Assembly: GCA_964423665.1 (NCBI GenBank)
Contig: CAYRFX010000008.1
Coordinates: 1-47,551, forward strand
Direction: 5' to 3'
DNA: 47,551 nt
DNA from: HGM04593 sp964423665
GTDB lineage: Bacteria > Bacteroidota > Bacteroidia > Bacteroidales > Bacteroidaceae
This document shows, piece after piece, positions 7,543 through 15,608 of the stretch; the stretch's first letter is position 1; every line of letters begins with the position of its first letter. Both the position numbers and the translations under genes were made by a program. Under the pieces are notes generated by a model. That model saw nothing but the letters and a program-made list of their open reading frames with translations. It searched no databases and was not told the origin of the DNA.

Positions 7543-8616
7543 ATGAACACAATTGTTTCTCAATTCAACATTCAAGGTAATGTAGTTGAGGTTGCTCCTC
7601 TGGGCAACGGACTTATTAACACAACCTATCGTGTAAAAACCGAAGGCAACGCACCCGATTATGTGTTGCAACATGTGAATAACGCCATTTTCCCCAATGT
7701 GGATATGCTCATGGACAACATTGTTGCCGTTACCAACCACATCAAAGGAAAATTGGAGGCAGCCGGCACCACCGACATCAGCCGCAAGGTTCTGAAGTTT
7801 GTTCCTGCCAAAGATGGTAAATACTACTATTTCGATGGAGAGAAATACTGGCGTATTATGGAGTTTATTCCCGAAACAGAGTCTATGACTGCTGTGACAC
7901 CCGAGACTTCTTACATCGTAGGCGAGACTTTCGGTAACTTCCAGGCTATGCTTGCCGATATTCCCGTTCAGCTTGGCGAGACAATCAAGGACTTCCACAA
8001 CATGGAATTCCGTTTGCAGCAGTTGCGCGAGGCTGTAGCCGAGAACAAGGCAGGTCGTCTTGCCGAAGTTCAGTGGCTGGTAGATGAGCTTGAGAAACGC
8101 GCCGAGGAGATGTGCAAAGGCGAGCGTCTCCACCGCGAGGGTAAATTGCCCAAACGCATCTGTCACTGCGATACAAAGGTAGATAACATTCTTTTCGACA
8201 AAGAAGGCAATGTGCTTTGTGTGATCGACCTCGATACCGTGATGCCCAACTTCATCTTCTCCGATTTTGGCGACTATTTGCGCTCAGCAGCAAACACCGG
8301 AAAAGAAGATGACAAAGACCTTGATAACGTAAACTTCAATATGGAGATTTTCAAGTCATTTGCAAAGGGTTATCTTAAATCGGCAGCATCGTTCATCACA
8401 CCTTTGGAGGTTGAGAACCTGCCTTATGCAGCAGCTCTCTTCCCCTATATGCAGACAGTGCGTTTCTTGGCAGACTACATCAATGGCGATACATACTACA
8501 AGATTCAGTATCCCGAGCATAACCTCGTTCGCTCAAAGGCACAGTTCAAGTTGTTGCAGAGTGTAGAGGTGGCTCAGCCCCAGATGCAGGCCTTCATAGC
8601 AGAGATTATGAAATAA
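7543..8616 (+). CDS. APH-fold sugar kinase, NahK-like (N-acetylhexosamine 1-kinase family)
   Basis: 357 residues with the aminoglycoside-phosphotransferase fold. The N-terminal part has LGNGLINTTYRV (nucleotide loop) and LQHVNNAIFPN, and the catalytic region near 208-230 reads HCDTKVDNILFD followed by VIDLDTV, giving the Brenner motif Asp and the metal-binding Asp. Length and the N-terminal wording closely resemble N-acetylhexosamine 1-kinases, whose relatives in gut bacteria were once annotated as mucin-desulfating enzymes. It probably phosphorylates a free amino sugar at C1. It is monocistronic, with its own promoter and a shared terminator. Substrate is inferred. Confidence 0.75.
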   Translation: MNTIVSQFNIQGNVVEVAPLGNGLINTTYRVKTEGNAPDYVLQHVNNAIFPNVDMLMDNIVAVTNHIKGKLEAAGTTDISRKVLKFVPAKDGKYYYFDGEKYWRIMEFIPETESMTAVTPETSYIVGETFGNFQAMLADIPVQLGETIKDFHNMEFRLQQLREAVAENKAGRLAEVQWLVDELEKRAEEMCKGERLHREGKLPKRICHCDTKVDNILFDKEGNVLCVIDLDTVMPNFIFSDFGDYLRSAANTGKEDDKDLDNVNFNMEIFKSFAKGYLKSAASFITPLEVENLPYAAALFPYMQTVRFLADYINGDTYYKIQYPEHNLVRSKAQFKLLQSVEVAQPQMQAFIAEIMK

Positions 8617-8635
8617 TATAGCACGGCTATTCTAT

Positions 8636-8676
8636 AAAAACAAATCCTTGCTCATACGGAGCAAGGATTTGTTTTT
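8636..8676. terminator. bidirectional terminator between convergent genes
   Basis: A perfect 17-bp stem (8636-8652 with 8660-8676, 7-nt loop) has A-runs on the left and T-runs on the right, so it works on both strands. It separates the plus-strand kinase gene from the minus-strand HsdR_N gene, whose stop codon overlaps the stem. Confidence 0.85.
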
Positions 8677-9136
8677 ATATCTCATTTACAATGTCGGCAT
8701 ACACCGGTATATCCTTCAGGAAAGTGTAACTGCTTTTCTCGTAGTCCATTCTGCAACAAAAATGTTGCAATCCGTTGCTCACAATAAGATAGTCCACCTT
8801 AAGTACAAGATTGTATCGAGCAATCTGAGCAAAAACCTTAGCGTCTATTTTCACTGTAGGAGCTTTGTACTCTATAATTACACGCGGTTTCAGCTGCTTG
8901 TCATATACAACAGAGTCGCAACGGCGGCTCATGCCATTGAGCGTTATTCCCACCTCGTTAGCTGTGAGGGCGGCAGGGTAGCCCTTCTGTGTCAGCAACA
9001 TATTTATAAAATGCTGCCGCACCCACTCCTCGGGAGTCAGTGCCACATAACAGCGACGCAGGCAATCAAAAATCTGCCTTTTGCCATTGTCTGTGTTTAT
9101 TTTAGCCTCGTATCGTGGTAGGTTCAGCAGTTGCAT
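8675..9136 (-). CDS. type I restriction HsdR N-terminal domain protein, stand-alone
   Basis: 153 residues from ATG at 9136; a GTG at 9187 in the same frame would add 17 residues but gives an unlikely N-terminus. The conserved nuclease-like core reads CDSVVYD and VIIEYKAP, the PD-(D/E)xK pattern of HsdR_N, preceded by ALTPEEWVRQHFINMLL. Stand-alone proteins of this kind are found next to holA across Bacteroidota. They are probably nucleases or nucleic-acid binding proteins, but no role is established. Despite the name there is no restriction system here. It is divergent from holA, with overlapping promoters. Confidence 0.8.
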   Translation of the reverse strand: MQLLNLPRYEAKINTDNGKRQIFDCLRRCYVALTPEEWVRQHFINMLLTQKGYPAALTANEVGITLNGMSRRCDSVVYDKQLKPRVIIEYKAPTVKIDAKVFAQIARYNLVLKVDYLIVSNGLQHFCCRMDYEKSSYTFLKDIPVYADIVNEI

Positions 9137-9174
9137 ATTATGTTTATGTATGTTGTAAAAAAGCAAGAACTTAT

Positions 9175-9205
9175 TTTGTCCGGCCACAGCCTTTCATTAT
9201 CTTTG
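9175..9205 (+). promoter_or_regulatory. holA promoter
   Basis: TTTG at 9175-9178 and TATCTTTG at 9198-9205 with a 19-bp spacer. Its -7 box is the left half of a perfect palindrome (9198-9221) shared with the opposing promoter. Confidence 0.75.
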
Positions 9206-9213
9206 CATAGATG

Positions 9214-9245
9214 CAAAGATAGTTCAAAAAGTATAATATGGCAAA
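9214..9245 (-). promoter_or_regulatory. promoter of the HsdR_N gene
   Basis: Minus-strand TTTG at 9245-9242 and TATCTTTG at 9221-9214 with a 20-bp spacer. It faces the holA promoter, so the two start regions overlap and RNA polymerase cannot easily occupy both. Confidence 0.7.
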
Positions 9246-10251
9246 ACATACATATGAATCAATTTTGTCGGAGTTGAAAAGCGGGCATTATCGCCCCGTT
9301 TATTATCTCATGGGCGAAGAGGGCTTTTTCACCGACAGAATAACAGATTATATCGCCAATAACGCTCTCACCGAAGATGAGCGTTCCTTTAACCAAACAA
9401 TCTACTACGGAATAGATACAAATATCGACGAGGTGATTGCGGCAGCCAAGCGTTTCCCCATGATGGCAGAAAGGCAGGTGATTATTGTGCGCGAGGCACA
9501 GATGATGAAGAATATAGATAACCTTATCTATTATCTGCAATCGCCTGTATCTTCCACAGTCCTTGTCTTTGCCCACAAGAACGGCTCCCTCGACAAAAGA
9601 AAAAAAGTTGCTACGGAGATAGACCGCACGGCAGTATTGCTCGACAGTAAAAAGATTCGCGAAGAGCAGTTGCCCTCGTTCATATCCTCGTATCTGCGCG
9701 AGAAAGGGCTCACTGCCGATACAAAGTCCTTGCTTATGATAAGCGAGTCTATCGGTGCCGATCTCTGTCGTATAGCAAGCGAAATGGATAAATTATCCAT
9801 TGCTATGCCGGCGGGTGCCACGGCAATAACCCCCGACCTCGTTGAAGAACACATAGGCATCAGCAAGGAATTCAATAATTTTGAGTTGCAGAATGCCATT
9901 ATAAATAAAGACGTTTATAAAGCCAATAAAATTATAAACTACTTTGCTCAGAATCCCAAGAAGAATCCTATTCAGATGACCTTGGCACTCCTGTTCAATT
10001 TCTTTTCCAACCTCATGATGGCATATTACTCCCCCGACAAGAGCGAGCGTGGTGTGGCTGCGTTCATAGGGCTCAAATCCACATGGGGAGTGGGCGATTA
10101 TATAAAAGCAATGAAGAATTATCGTGCAATGCACGTTATGGAGGTGTTGCACCTCATTCGCCTTGCCGATGCCCAATCCAAAGGAGCCGAAGGGGCTGCC
10201 GTCCCCGATGGTGAGATTATGCGAGAGCTCTTATACAAAATAATCCATTAA
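9238..10251 (+). CDS. holA: DNA polymerase III delta subunit
   Basis: 337 residues, usual HolA length. The N-terminal half has VYYLMGEEGFFTDRI and a region with MMAERQVIIVREAQMM typical of the delta AAA+-like fold. Later SESIGADLCRIASEMDKLSI and the NNFELQNAIINKD segment fit the family. Delta opens the beta sliding clamp within the clamp loader. It has its own promoter and terminates at a strong hairpin. The -33 element of the opposing promoter overlaps its first codons. Confidence 0.92.
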   Translation: MAKHTYESILSELKSGHYRPVYYLMGEEGFFTDRITDYIANNALTEDERSFNQTIYYGIDTNIDEVIAAAKRFPMMAERQVIIVREAQMMKNIDNLIYYLQSPVSSTVLVFAHKNGSLDKRKKVATEIDRTAVLLDSKKIREEQLPSFISSYLREKGLTADTKSLLMISESIGADLCRIASEMDKLSIAMPAGATAITPDLVEEHIGISKEFNNFELQNAIINKDVYKANKIINYFAQNPKKNPIQMTLALLFNFFSNLMMAYYSPDKSERGVAAFIGLKSTWGVGDYIKAMKNYRAMHVMEVLHLIRLADAQSKGAEGAAVPDGEIMRELLYKIIH

Positions 10252-10284
10252 AAAAGCTGAGCATTTGCTCAGCTTTTTTAATGG
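10245..10284. terminator. bidirectional terminator after holA
   Basis: Perfect 18-bp inverted repeat (10245-10262 with 10267-10284, 4-nt loop) with a GCTGAGC core and A/T flanks that supply a U-tract in both directions. It serves holA and the convergent hydrolase gene. Confidence 0.88.
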
Positions 10285-10286
10285 AT

Positions 10287-10925
10287 TTATCTGACATACA
10301 TATTATACTCCTTCTCCATGCCTATAAACGTGGGCTCGCTGTGCCCGGGGAACACCCGGGTGTCGTCGGGCAGTGTGAAAAGCTTCTCTTTAATGCATCT
10401 AATCAAAGTGTCATGGTCGCCGTCGGGGAAATCTGTGCGTCCTACGCTGCCATGGAACAGCGCATCGCCGGTGAACACCATGCTCTCTTGTGGCAGATAA
10501 AAAGCCAAACTGCCGGGGGAGTGCCCGGGAACAGCAATAACCTTAACCTTTTGATTGCCGAAGAGAACCTCATCGCCATCGCCAAGCACGCGCACAGGAG
10601 CAGAAATCTTCTCACTGTAACGCAGCCCGAAGCGTGCCACTCTCTCCGCAATATTCTCTGCCCAGGCTATATCTCCGTCATTAGCCTCACAGCCCAATCC
10701 GAACTCCCTCTCCACGAAAGGGTTGCCAAAGATGTGATCAAAATGCAGATGTGTGTTCAAATAGTGCTTTATAGTGAGCCCGTTATCGGCTACAAATCTT
10801 TTCAACTCTTCCTCCTCATCGGGGAACAGTGCGCCACAGTCAATGAGCAATGCTTCTTTGGTCTCGTCCCACAATAGGTAACAATTAACCTGCACCGGGT
10901 TAAAAATGAATTTTTTAATTTCCAT
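10287..10925 (-). CDS. metallo-beta-lactamase-fold hydrolase (glyoxalase II-like)
   Basis: 212 residues. The metal motif HLHFDH is at residues 59-64, followed by GHSPGS, FTGDALFHGSVGRTD and a final PGHSEPT, which together supply the two-metal ligands of the glyoxalase II-like branch. Small proteins of this type hydrolyse thioesters such as S-lactoylglutathione analogues, though many have unknown substrates and Bacteroidales generally lack glutathione. Cytoplasmic. It is last in a minus-strand operon with DUF3298 and rsmG, 11 bp from rsmG. Confidence 0.82.
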   Translation of the reverse strand: MEIKKFIFNPVQVNCYLLWDETKEALLIDCGALFPDEEEELKRFVADNGLTIKHYLNTHLHFDHIFGNPFVEREFGLGCEANDGDIAWAENIAERVARFGLRYSEKISAPVRVLGDGDEVLFGNQKVKVIAVPGHSPGSLAFYLPQESMVFTGDALFHGSVGRTDFPDGDHDTLIRCIKEKLFTLPDDTRVFPGHSEPTFIGMEKEYNMYVR

Positions 10926-10936
10926 AATCGCAAATA

Positions 10937-11560
10937 TTATCCTATTGGAACATAGACAACTTTTTTGTCTTTGAAAAACTCCTCTTCAAACATGGAACAA
11001 AGGTCGGTTATCTCCACGCAGTTCTTGAAAGGCTGTGTCTCTCCCTCAATATTTCCCCCTTTAAGGCATATAACACCATTGGGCAGGGCGTTCAACTGTT
11101 CGTTTCCAATGTTTTTGCGACAAATCTTTATCAGCTCGGGCAGTTGCATCACAGCGCGGCTCACCACAAAGTTATATTTCTCTTTAATCTCCTGCACCCG
11201 GTTGTGTGTGCCACGCACGTTCTTCAAGCCTATCGATGCTGCAATCTCTGTAGCAACCTTTATCTTTTTCCCAATGCTATCTACCAGGTGAAAATCCACC
11301 TCGGGGAACATTATCGCAAGCGGAATACCGGGAAATCCTCCTCCACAGCCAAAATCCATAACCTTTGTCCCGGGGCGGAACTGTATAACCTTTGCAATGG
11401 CAAGCGAGTGTAGTACATGATGCCTGTAAAGGTTTTCAATATCTTTTCTCGATATAACATTTATCTTGTTGTTCCAATCAAAATAAAGGTCATACAACGC
11501 TGCAAACTGTTCCTTCTGCTTTTCTGTGAGCGAAGGGAAATATTTCAAAATCTCTTCCAT
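10937..11560 (-). CDS. rsmG: 16S rRNA (guanine-527-N7) methyltransferase
   Basis: 207 residues, the usual length. The SAM-binding loop MDFGCGGGFPGIPLAI is intact, and the downstream FVVSRAV and the start FPSLTEKQKEQF are characteristic. It methylates G527 of 16S rRNA in the 530 loop. The gene directly follows the DUF3298 lipoprotein gene without a gap and precedes the hydrolase gene by 11 bp, so the three share a transcript. Confidence 0.93.
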   Translation of the reverse strand: MEEILKYFPSLTEKQKEQFAALYDLYFDWNNKINVISRKDIENLYRHHVLHSLAIAKVIQFRPGTKVMDFGCGGGFPGIPLAIMFPEVDFHLVDSIGKKIKVATEIAASIGLKNVRGTHNRVQEIKEKYNFVVSRAVMQLPELIKICRKNIGNEQLNALPNGVICLKGGNIEGETQPFKNCVEITDLCSMFEEEFFKDKKVVYVPIG

Positions 11561-12364
11561 TTATTTAAGTAAATCTTTTAGTTCATCATATTTGAAACCA
11601 ATGCGGCTTCTTCCCATGCTGTATGGTGCAATCTCATAGCTGTTGTACAAGAAGAACAAACTATCCTTGTCAAGCATAAAGTTATTGGTTATGTACATGT
11701 CGCTGAATGTGAGAAAGCCTTTCTCCCTCAGCTCCTCCAAGCTGCCAACATTGTTTTGTTGCGCAAGTCTTTGAATGAGTTTTTCTATGAGAATATCCTC
11801 GGTTCCCTCGGCAAAGATCTTTTCCAGTGAAATCTCCTTTCCTGTTTTTGAATCAATATTCACGCAACTTATAATATTGTTGGGGTGTGCGCCACCGCTG
11901 TATATCTCATAATCCACTGTATAGCAAATGCAGCCATTGAGCCCCTCGTGTACGCTACTGTTCAATATATAATATGCGTTGAACCATGGCAAGTCGGGGT
12001 TGGCAACCTTTTCGTTTATATATTCACTGCGCAACTCCAGATATTCGCTTGTCATAGAAGTTATAATGGAGTCGGCAGCCACAGTTACAGGCAACCCCTC
12101 ATAGCCGAACGCTGCATAGGAGATACACGAACTTATATTGCTGGCTATGTCATCTGCGGTATAGTTCGGTACGAGTAAGTTGATATTGAATTTTAATTCG
12201 GGCGAATAGGCTGCAACGGAGTCGAGTAACACTCGTTTGTTTATGTGCAGCGTGTCAAACTTCACAGTGTCGGTTTTTTCGGTTTCTATGGTTTGTGCTC
12301 TCTTCCGGCATGCTGCAACAAAAACAGTTGTTACAATCAATAAAATAATGTATAATCTTCTCAT
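11561..12364 (-). CDS. DUF3298 (RsiV-like) lipoprotein
   Basis: 267 residues. The N-terminus MRRLYIILLIVTTVFVAAC has a lipobox with Cys19, predicting a lipoprotein. The body carries the DUF3298 hallmark YSGGAHPNN after CICYTVDYEI, with a preceding DUF4163-like beta region. The fold is shared with the RsiV anti-sigma factor periplasmic domain and PdaC-type deacetylase N-domains; there is no catalytic deacetylase domain here. Role in this phylum is unknown. First gene of the rsmG operon. Confidence 0.8.
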   Translation of the reverse strand: MRRLYIILLIVTTVFVAACRKRAQTIETEKTDTVKFDTLHINKRVLLDSVAAYSPELKFNINLLVPNYTADDIASNISSCISYAAFGYEGLPVTVAADSIITSMTSEYLELRSEYINEKVANPDLPWFNAYYILNSSVHEGLNGCICYTVDYEIYSGGAHPNNIISCVNIDSKTGKEISLEKIFAEGTEDILIEKLIQRLAQQNNVGSLEELREKGFLTFSDMYITNNFMLDKDSLFFLYNSYEIAPYSMGRSRIGFKYDELKDLLK

Positions 12365-12465
12365 GGTTTCTGAAATATTTGTAAAAAAAACAAATTACAC
12401 GGCTTATTCATCATCTTCGGTTGTTTCCTTTATAACCGAGCAGTGATGTATGTTATATTGGCAAG

Positions 12466-12473
12466 CGAAGATA
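12466..12473 (-). promoter_or_regulatory. possible -7 box for the DUF3298-rsmG operon
   Basis: Minus-strand TATCTTCG differs from TAnnTTTG at one base. It would give a leader of about 95 nt. The gene-free stretch 12365-12638 holds only this and the plus-strand box at 12568. Confidence 0.35.
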
Positions 12474-12544
12474 GTAATTTTGTCAAGAAACACCTAATAA
12501 AGATATTTTGATTTTTCATAGCTTGCAAAAATACTCTTTAAAAA

Positions 12545-12575
12545 TTGATTTTCGGCAAAATTGCAACTATCTTCG
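12545..12575 (+). promoter_or_regulatory. possible promoter of the YtxH-RmuC operon
   Basis: TTG at 12545-12547 and TATCTTCG at 12568-12575 with a 20-bp spacer. The -7 box has one mismatch. The segment 12567-12576 is the exact reverse complement of 12465-12474, so the divergent boxes are mirror copies. Confidence 0.45.
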
Positions 12576-12638
12576 CAAAGCCAAGAGGACATACAGCAAA
12601 CGTTTCGGCGTAGTATAAACAAATAAACTTTTTGTATT

Positions 12639-12854
12639 ATGAAATTTGCTTGTTGTATGGTGGCTTTTGCAGGCGGAGTGCTTGCAGGCAGTGTTATCGC
12701 GTTGTTGTTTGCCCCCAAGAAAGGTGCCGACATGCGTCGCGAAATTAAAGAACGCGTGAGTGAGGCAAAGGCATCTCTTGAAAAGGAGATGGCGTGTTGC
12801 AAGCCTTCGACCAAAGTTGTTGAAGAAGATGTAACCGTGTCATTCGAGGAGTAG
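12639..12854 (+). CDS. YtxH domain protein
   Basis: 71 residues. One N-terminal membrane segment (CMVAFAGGVLAGSVIALLFA) is followed directly by PKKGADMRREIKERV, the YtxH signature (small TM, APKKG, then amphipathic helix). Such proteins are small inner-membrane factors linked to envelope stress in other bacteria; no biochemical role is established. First gene of a plus-strand operon with a holin-like membrane protein. Confidence 0.8.
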   Translation: MKFACCMVAFAGGVLAGSVIALLFAPKKGADMRREIKERVSEAKASLEKEMACCKPSTKVVEEDVTVSFEE

Positions 12855-12861
12855 GCGGGTT

Positions 12862-13224
12862 ATGGAGATAAAACATAATTTCGACAGGCTCTCTCATGAA
12901 GCCTATGAGTTCCTCAATCTCAAGATAGAGGAGGTAAAACTCTCCTTTGTGGAGAGGCTGTCGCTCCTTTTTGCCGATGCACTGTCGTGGCTGGCTATAA
13001 TCATCTTTTTGTTGCTCTCCTCATTGTGCTTGTTGGCAGCCATTGTAGCAGTGCTCTCAATTTCGATAGGATTGTTGCCGGCTTTGTTCATCGTGGCATC
13101 GTTGTTGCTTTTGGCTGCATTGCTCTTTTATGTGACGCGTGGTAACCTCTTTGTAAATATCATGGTAGCACGTTTCTACAAAATGTTCTTTAACGAAAAT
13201 GAGCAAAGCGATGAAAAAGAGTGA
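12862..13224 (+). CDS. phage-holin-family / DUF1469-like membrane protein
   Basis: 120 residues. Two hydrophobic hairpin segments (roughly residues 38-62 and 68-92) lie between a charged amphipathic N-terminal helix and a charged tail. The family is called Actinobacteriophage holin III-like, but in chromosomal YtxH operons it is a housekeeping membrane protein, not a lysis factor. Located 7 bp after the YtxH gene and overlapping the next gene by 26 bp. Confidence 0.75.
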   Translation: MEIKHNFDRLSHEAYEFLNLKIEEVKLSFVERLSLLFADALSWLAIIIFLLLSSLCLLAAIVAVLSISIGLLPALFIVASLLLLAALLFYVTRGNLFVNIMVARFYKMFFNENEQSDEKE

Positions 13225-13477
13225 TACAGACAGAAGTGTAACCAAGCTTGAACAACTGCGTCAGTTGCAGAAAATCAATAAATTGCAGTTGAGCGACAGA
13301 GAGTATCGCCTAAGCACGGCATTAAACTCCTTGCAGAGCTCCCTCACCATTGGCAATATGCTGCTCTCGGCTTTGAACGATGGGACTCGCCTGTTACAGG
13401 GCATAACCATCTTTCGTCGTGGCTATCGCTTGATGACAAAATTCTTTAAGATGTTTCGTCGTCAGGCATGGGATTAA
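13199..13477 (+). CDS. small conserved-context hypothetical protein
   Basis: 92 residues, basic, starting MSKAMKKSDTDRSV. It contains one long predicted helix (LEQLRQLQKINKLQLSDRE) and a weakly hydrophobic C-terminal part ending in FRRQAWD. An alternative start at 13211 would reduce the overlap with the preceding gene from 26 to 14 bp. Position third after YtxH and holin-like genes suggests a partner of those membrane proteins. No domain recognised. Confidence 0.65.
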   Translation: MSKAMKKSDTDRSVTKLEQLRQLQKINKLQLSDREYRLSTALNSLQSSLTIGNMLLSALNDGTRLLQGITIFRRGYRLMTKFFKMFRRQAWD

Positions 13478-13508
13478 AAACAGAACAACACAACAAAATA
13501 AAACACAA

Positions 13509-14834
13509 ATGACAACAACGATTATTATAACGGCAACTCTGATACTGCTTTTTGTGGTGTTATATATGCGCCTTTCCGCACAAAACAGTGCCACAAGGAG
13601 GGAAAATGAGATACTCACCACATTGCTGGCAGACACCCGCAGGCAACTGACCGATGCGACCAATGCCGCAGCCGAGCATCAAAAGCAACGCGAACAGTTG
13701 CATATATGCATAGCAGGTCTCGAAAGCGAAAACCGCTCTTTGGGCGAGCGCTTGCAAACTCAAAAAGAACAATTTGACAAGAGTGTCGAGCAGATGCGCC
13801 TGGAATTCAAGAATATGGCGGCCGAGGCATTGCAGAAGAACAGCGAGCTCTTCGGCAAGCAGTCGCAAGAGCACCTTGCAGCCATTCTGCAACCATTTAA
13901 TATCGACCTCAAATCCTTTCGCGAAAAGGTCGATAGTTACTATGGTGAGGAGAGCAGGCAACGCTTTTCCTTGCAGCAGAATATAAAAAACCTCATAGAA
14001 ACAAACCAGAAGATAAGCCAAGATGCCGTTAATCTCACAAATGCCATAGTGGGTACCAATAATAATAAGTTTCAAGGTGACTGGGGCGAAACAATCCTCG
14101 AACAGATACTAGAAAACTCGGGGCTCATCGAGGGTGAACAATGGGAAAAGCAGGCAACCTTGCGCGACGATAAGGGCAGTGTCATCTGCCACGGCGATAC
14201 TCAGCAAGGCATGAAACCCGACATTATAGTTCACTTCCCCGGGAAACGCGATATAATAATAGACTCCAAGGTGTCGTTGAAAGCCTATATGGCATACCTT
14301 GCAGCCGATGACGATGATACCCGTAACCGCTATCGCAAGGAGCACCTTCTATCCATTCGCAAGCATGTGGATAACCTTGCTGCAAAGTCTTATGCGAACT
14401 ACAATATAAACTCTCTCGATTATGTGATGCTCTTTGTCCCCAACGAGCCCTCTTATTTCCTCGCCATGGAAGCCGACAACAACCTGTGGAACTACGCATA
14501 CAAGCGTGGCATAGTGCTCATTTCGGCATCAAACCTCATATCCACGTTGTTTGTGGTAAATTCCCTGTGGACACGCGAGCGTCAGCAACGCGATGTGCAA
14601 AAGATTGTCGATACTGCAAATGCAGTGTATGAAAAGGTAGTTCTTTTTACCGAGAATTTCTCGAAGATTGAAGTTGCATTGGACAAGGCGTCCGACGCCT
14701 ATCGCGAGGCATACAAGCAACTCGCAACCGGGAAAGGAAATATCACCCGCCGCCTCAATGAGATAAAAGAACAGGGGCTCATAGTAACCCACAAACAGAT
14801 ATCCGACCATTATCTGCCCGAAGACAACAAATAG
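13509..14834 (+). CDS. rmuC: RmuC-family DNA recombination limiting protein
   Basis: 441 residues. An N-terminal membrane anchor (residues 4-21) is followed by a long coiled coil (about 25-160) and the RmuC nuclease-like core with NNNKFQGDWGETILEQIL, KPDIIVHFPGKRDIIIDSK and YVMLFVPNEPSYFLA. RmuC in E. coli limits inversion at short inverted repeats; the core resembles PD-(D/E)xK nucleases (DIIIDSK is the likely active-site strand). 31 bp after the small gene and 3 bp before the AlkD-like gene, so operonic. Confidence 0.9.
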   Translation: MTTTIIITATLILLFVVLYMRLSAQNSATRRENEILTTLLADTRRQLTDATNAAAEHQKQREQLHICIAGLESENRSLGERLQTQKEQFDKSVEQMRLEFKNMAAEALQKNSELFGKQSQEHLAAILQPFNIDLKSFREKVDSYYGEESRQRFSLQQNIKNLIETNQKISQDAVNLTNAIVGTNNNKFQGDWGETILEQILENSGLIEGEQWEKQATLRDDKGSVICHGDTQQGMKPDIIVHFPGKRDIIIDSKVSLKAYMAYLAADDDDTRNRYRKEHLLSIRKHVDNLAAKSYANYNINSLDYVMLFVPNEPSYFLAMEADNNLWNYAYKRGIVLISASNLISTLFVVNSLWTRERQQRDVQKIVDTANAVYEKVVLFTENFSKIEVALDKASDAYREAYKQLATGKGNITRRLNEIKEQGLIVTHKQISDHYLPEDNK

Positions 14835-14837
14835 CCT

Positions 14838-15605
14838 ATGATAACACATCTCCTGCTGCCACACGTTGGCGAACGTTTCAAGAACGATGCCCGCTACCGC
14901 GAAGGGCACCTTCGCGTTGTGAATGCGTTGCCCACCCGCAAGGTGCTTGGTTTGCACTCACCCCAAATAAAAGCTGTGGCGCGCGAGCTCTCAGCTGCCG
15001 GTTGCGAGGAGTATATAAAGGCTTTTGAGCAAGAGCCACCGCAAAATCTTTGCTATGAGGAGACTGTCGTCTGGGGTTTGCTGATTAACCATTGCAAATG
15101 TTCGCTCGAATCCCGCTTGGCAATGCTCTCCCGCTATATTCCCGTGATGGATAATTGGGCTGTGTGCGACAGCTATTGTGCCTCGGCAAAGTGGGCCGCC
15201 CGTGCCAATAAAGATGTTCTGTGGCAGTGGCTGCAACGCTGGTTCTCGTCTTCCCGTGAATTTGAGGTGCGCTTTGCCGTGGTCTTTTCAATGAGTTATC
15301 TTCTTCTTCCCGAGTGGCACGATAAGGTTTTTGCGCGCATAGACAAGATAGATTTTGAAAAAATAAAATCGGAATATAAAAGCATTAAAGGCAAGCCCCG
15401 GAATGTTCAAGAGGGTAGTGTACAGGGTGCCAACCCCTATTATGTACGCATGGCCGTTGCCTGGTTGCTTGCCACCGCTCTTGCCCGCTTTCCCTCTGTT
15501 ACACGGGAATATGTGGCAAAATCTCATTTGCCCGCCGATGTCGTGAAGCTGTATGTGCGCAAGGCTCGCGAGTCGTTTCGCACTCGCAATGTACCGGCAT
15601 TATAG
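14838..15605 (+). CDS. AlkD-like DNA alkylation repair protein
   Basis: 255 residues with HEAT-like helical repeats of the AlkD glycosylase family: LGLHSPQIKAVARELS near residue 40, YEETVVWGLLI, and DNWAVCDSYC near 105, where the Trp-Asp pair matches the AlkD catalytic region. It probably removes alkylated bases such as 7-methylguanine or bulky adducts. Starts 3 bp after rmuC, which pairs two genome-maintenance genes. Ends 3 bp from the convergent patatin gene with no room for a terminator between. Confidence 0.85.
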   Translation: MITHLLLPHVGERFKNDARYREGHLRVVNALPTRKVLGLHSPQIKAVARELSAAGCEEYIKAFEQEPPQNLCYEETVVWGLLINHCKCSLESRLAMLSRYIPVMDNWAVCDSYCASAKWAARANKDVLWQWLQRWFSSSREFEVRFAVVFSMSYLLLPEWHDKVFARIDKIDFEKIKSEYKSIKGKPRNVQEGSVQGANPYYVRMAVAWLLATALARFPSVTREYVAKSHLPADVVKLYVRKARESFRTRNVPAL

Positions 15606-15608
15606 CTG

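Noticed and set aside
7519..8166. 215-codon minus-strand frame opposite the NahK-like gene
   Set aside because: The opposite strand encodes a full APH-fold kinase. This frame has no motif.
8675..9136. Type I restriction-modification system
   Set aside because: Only the N-terminal HsdR-like domain exists. There is no helicase part, HsdM or HsdS. It is a stand-alone protein next to holA.
10281..10877. 198-codon open frame on the plus strand opposite the MBL hydrolase gene
   Set aside because: It is antisense to a complete gene with full metal motifs and has no domain, promoter or export signal of its own.
12862..13224. Prophage lysis holin
   Set aside because: The family name suggests phage, but the gene sits in a YtxH-RmuC housekeeping operon with no endolysin or phage genes nearby.
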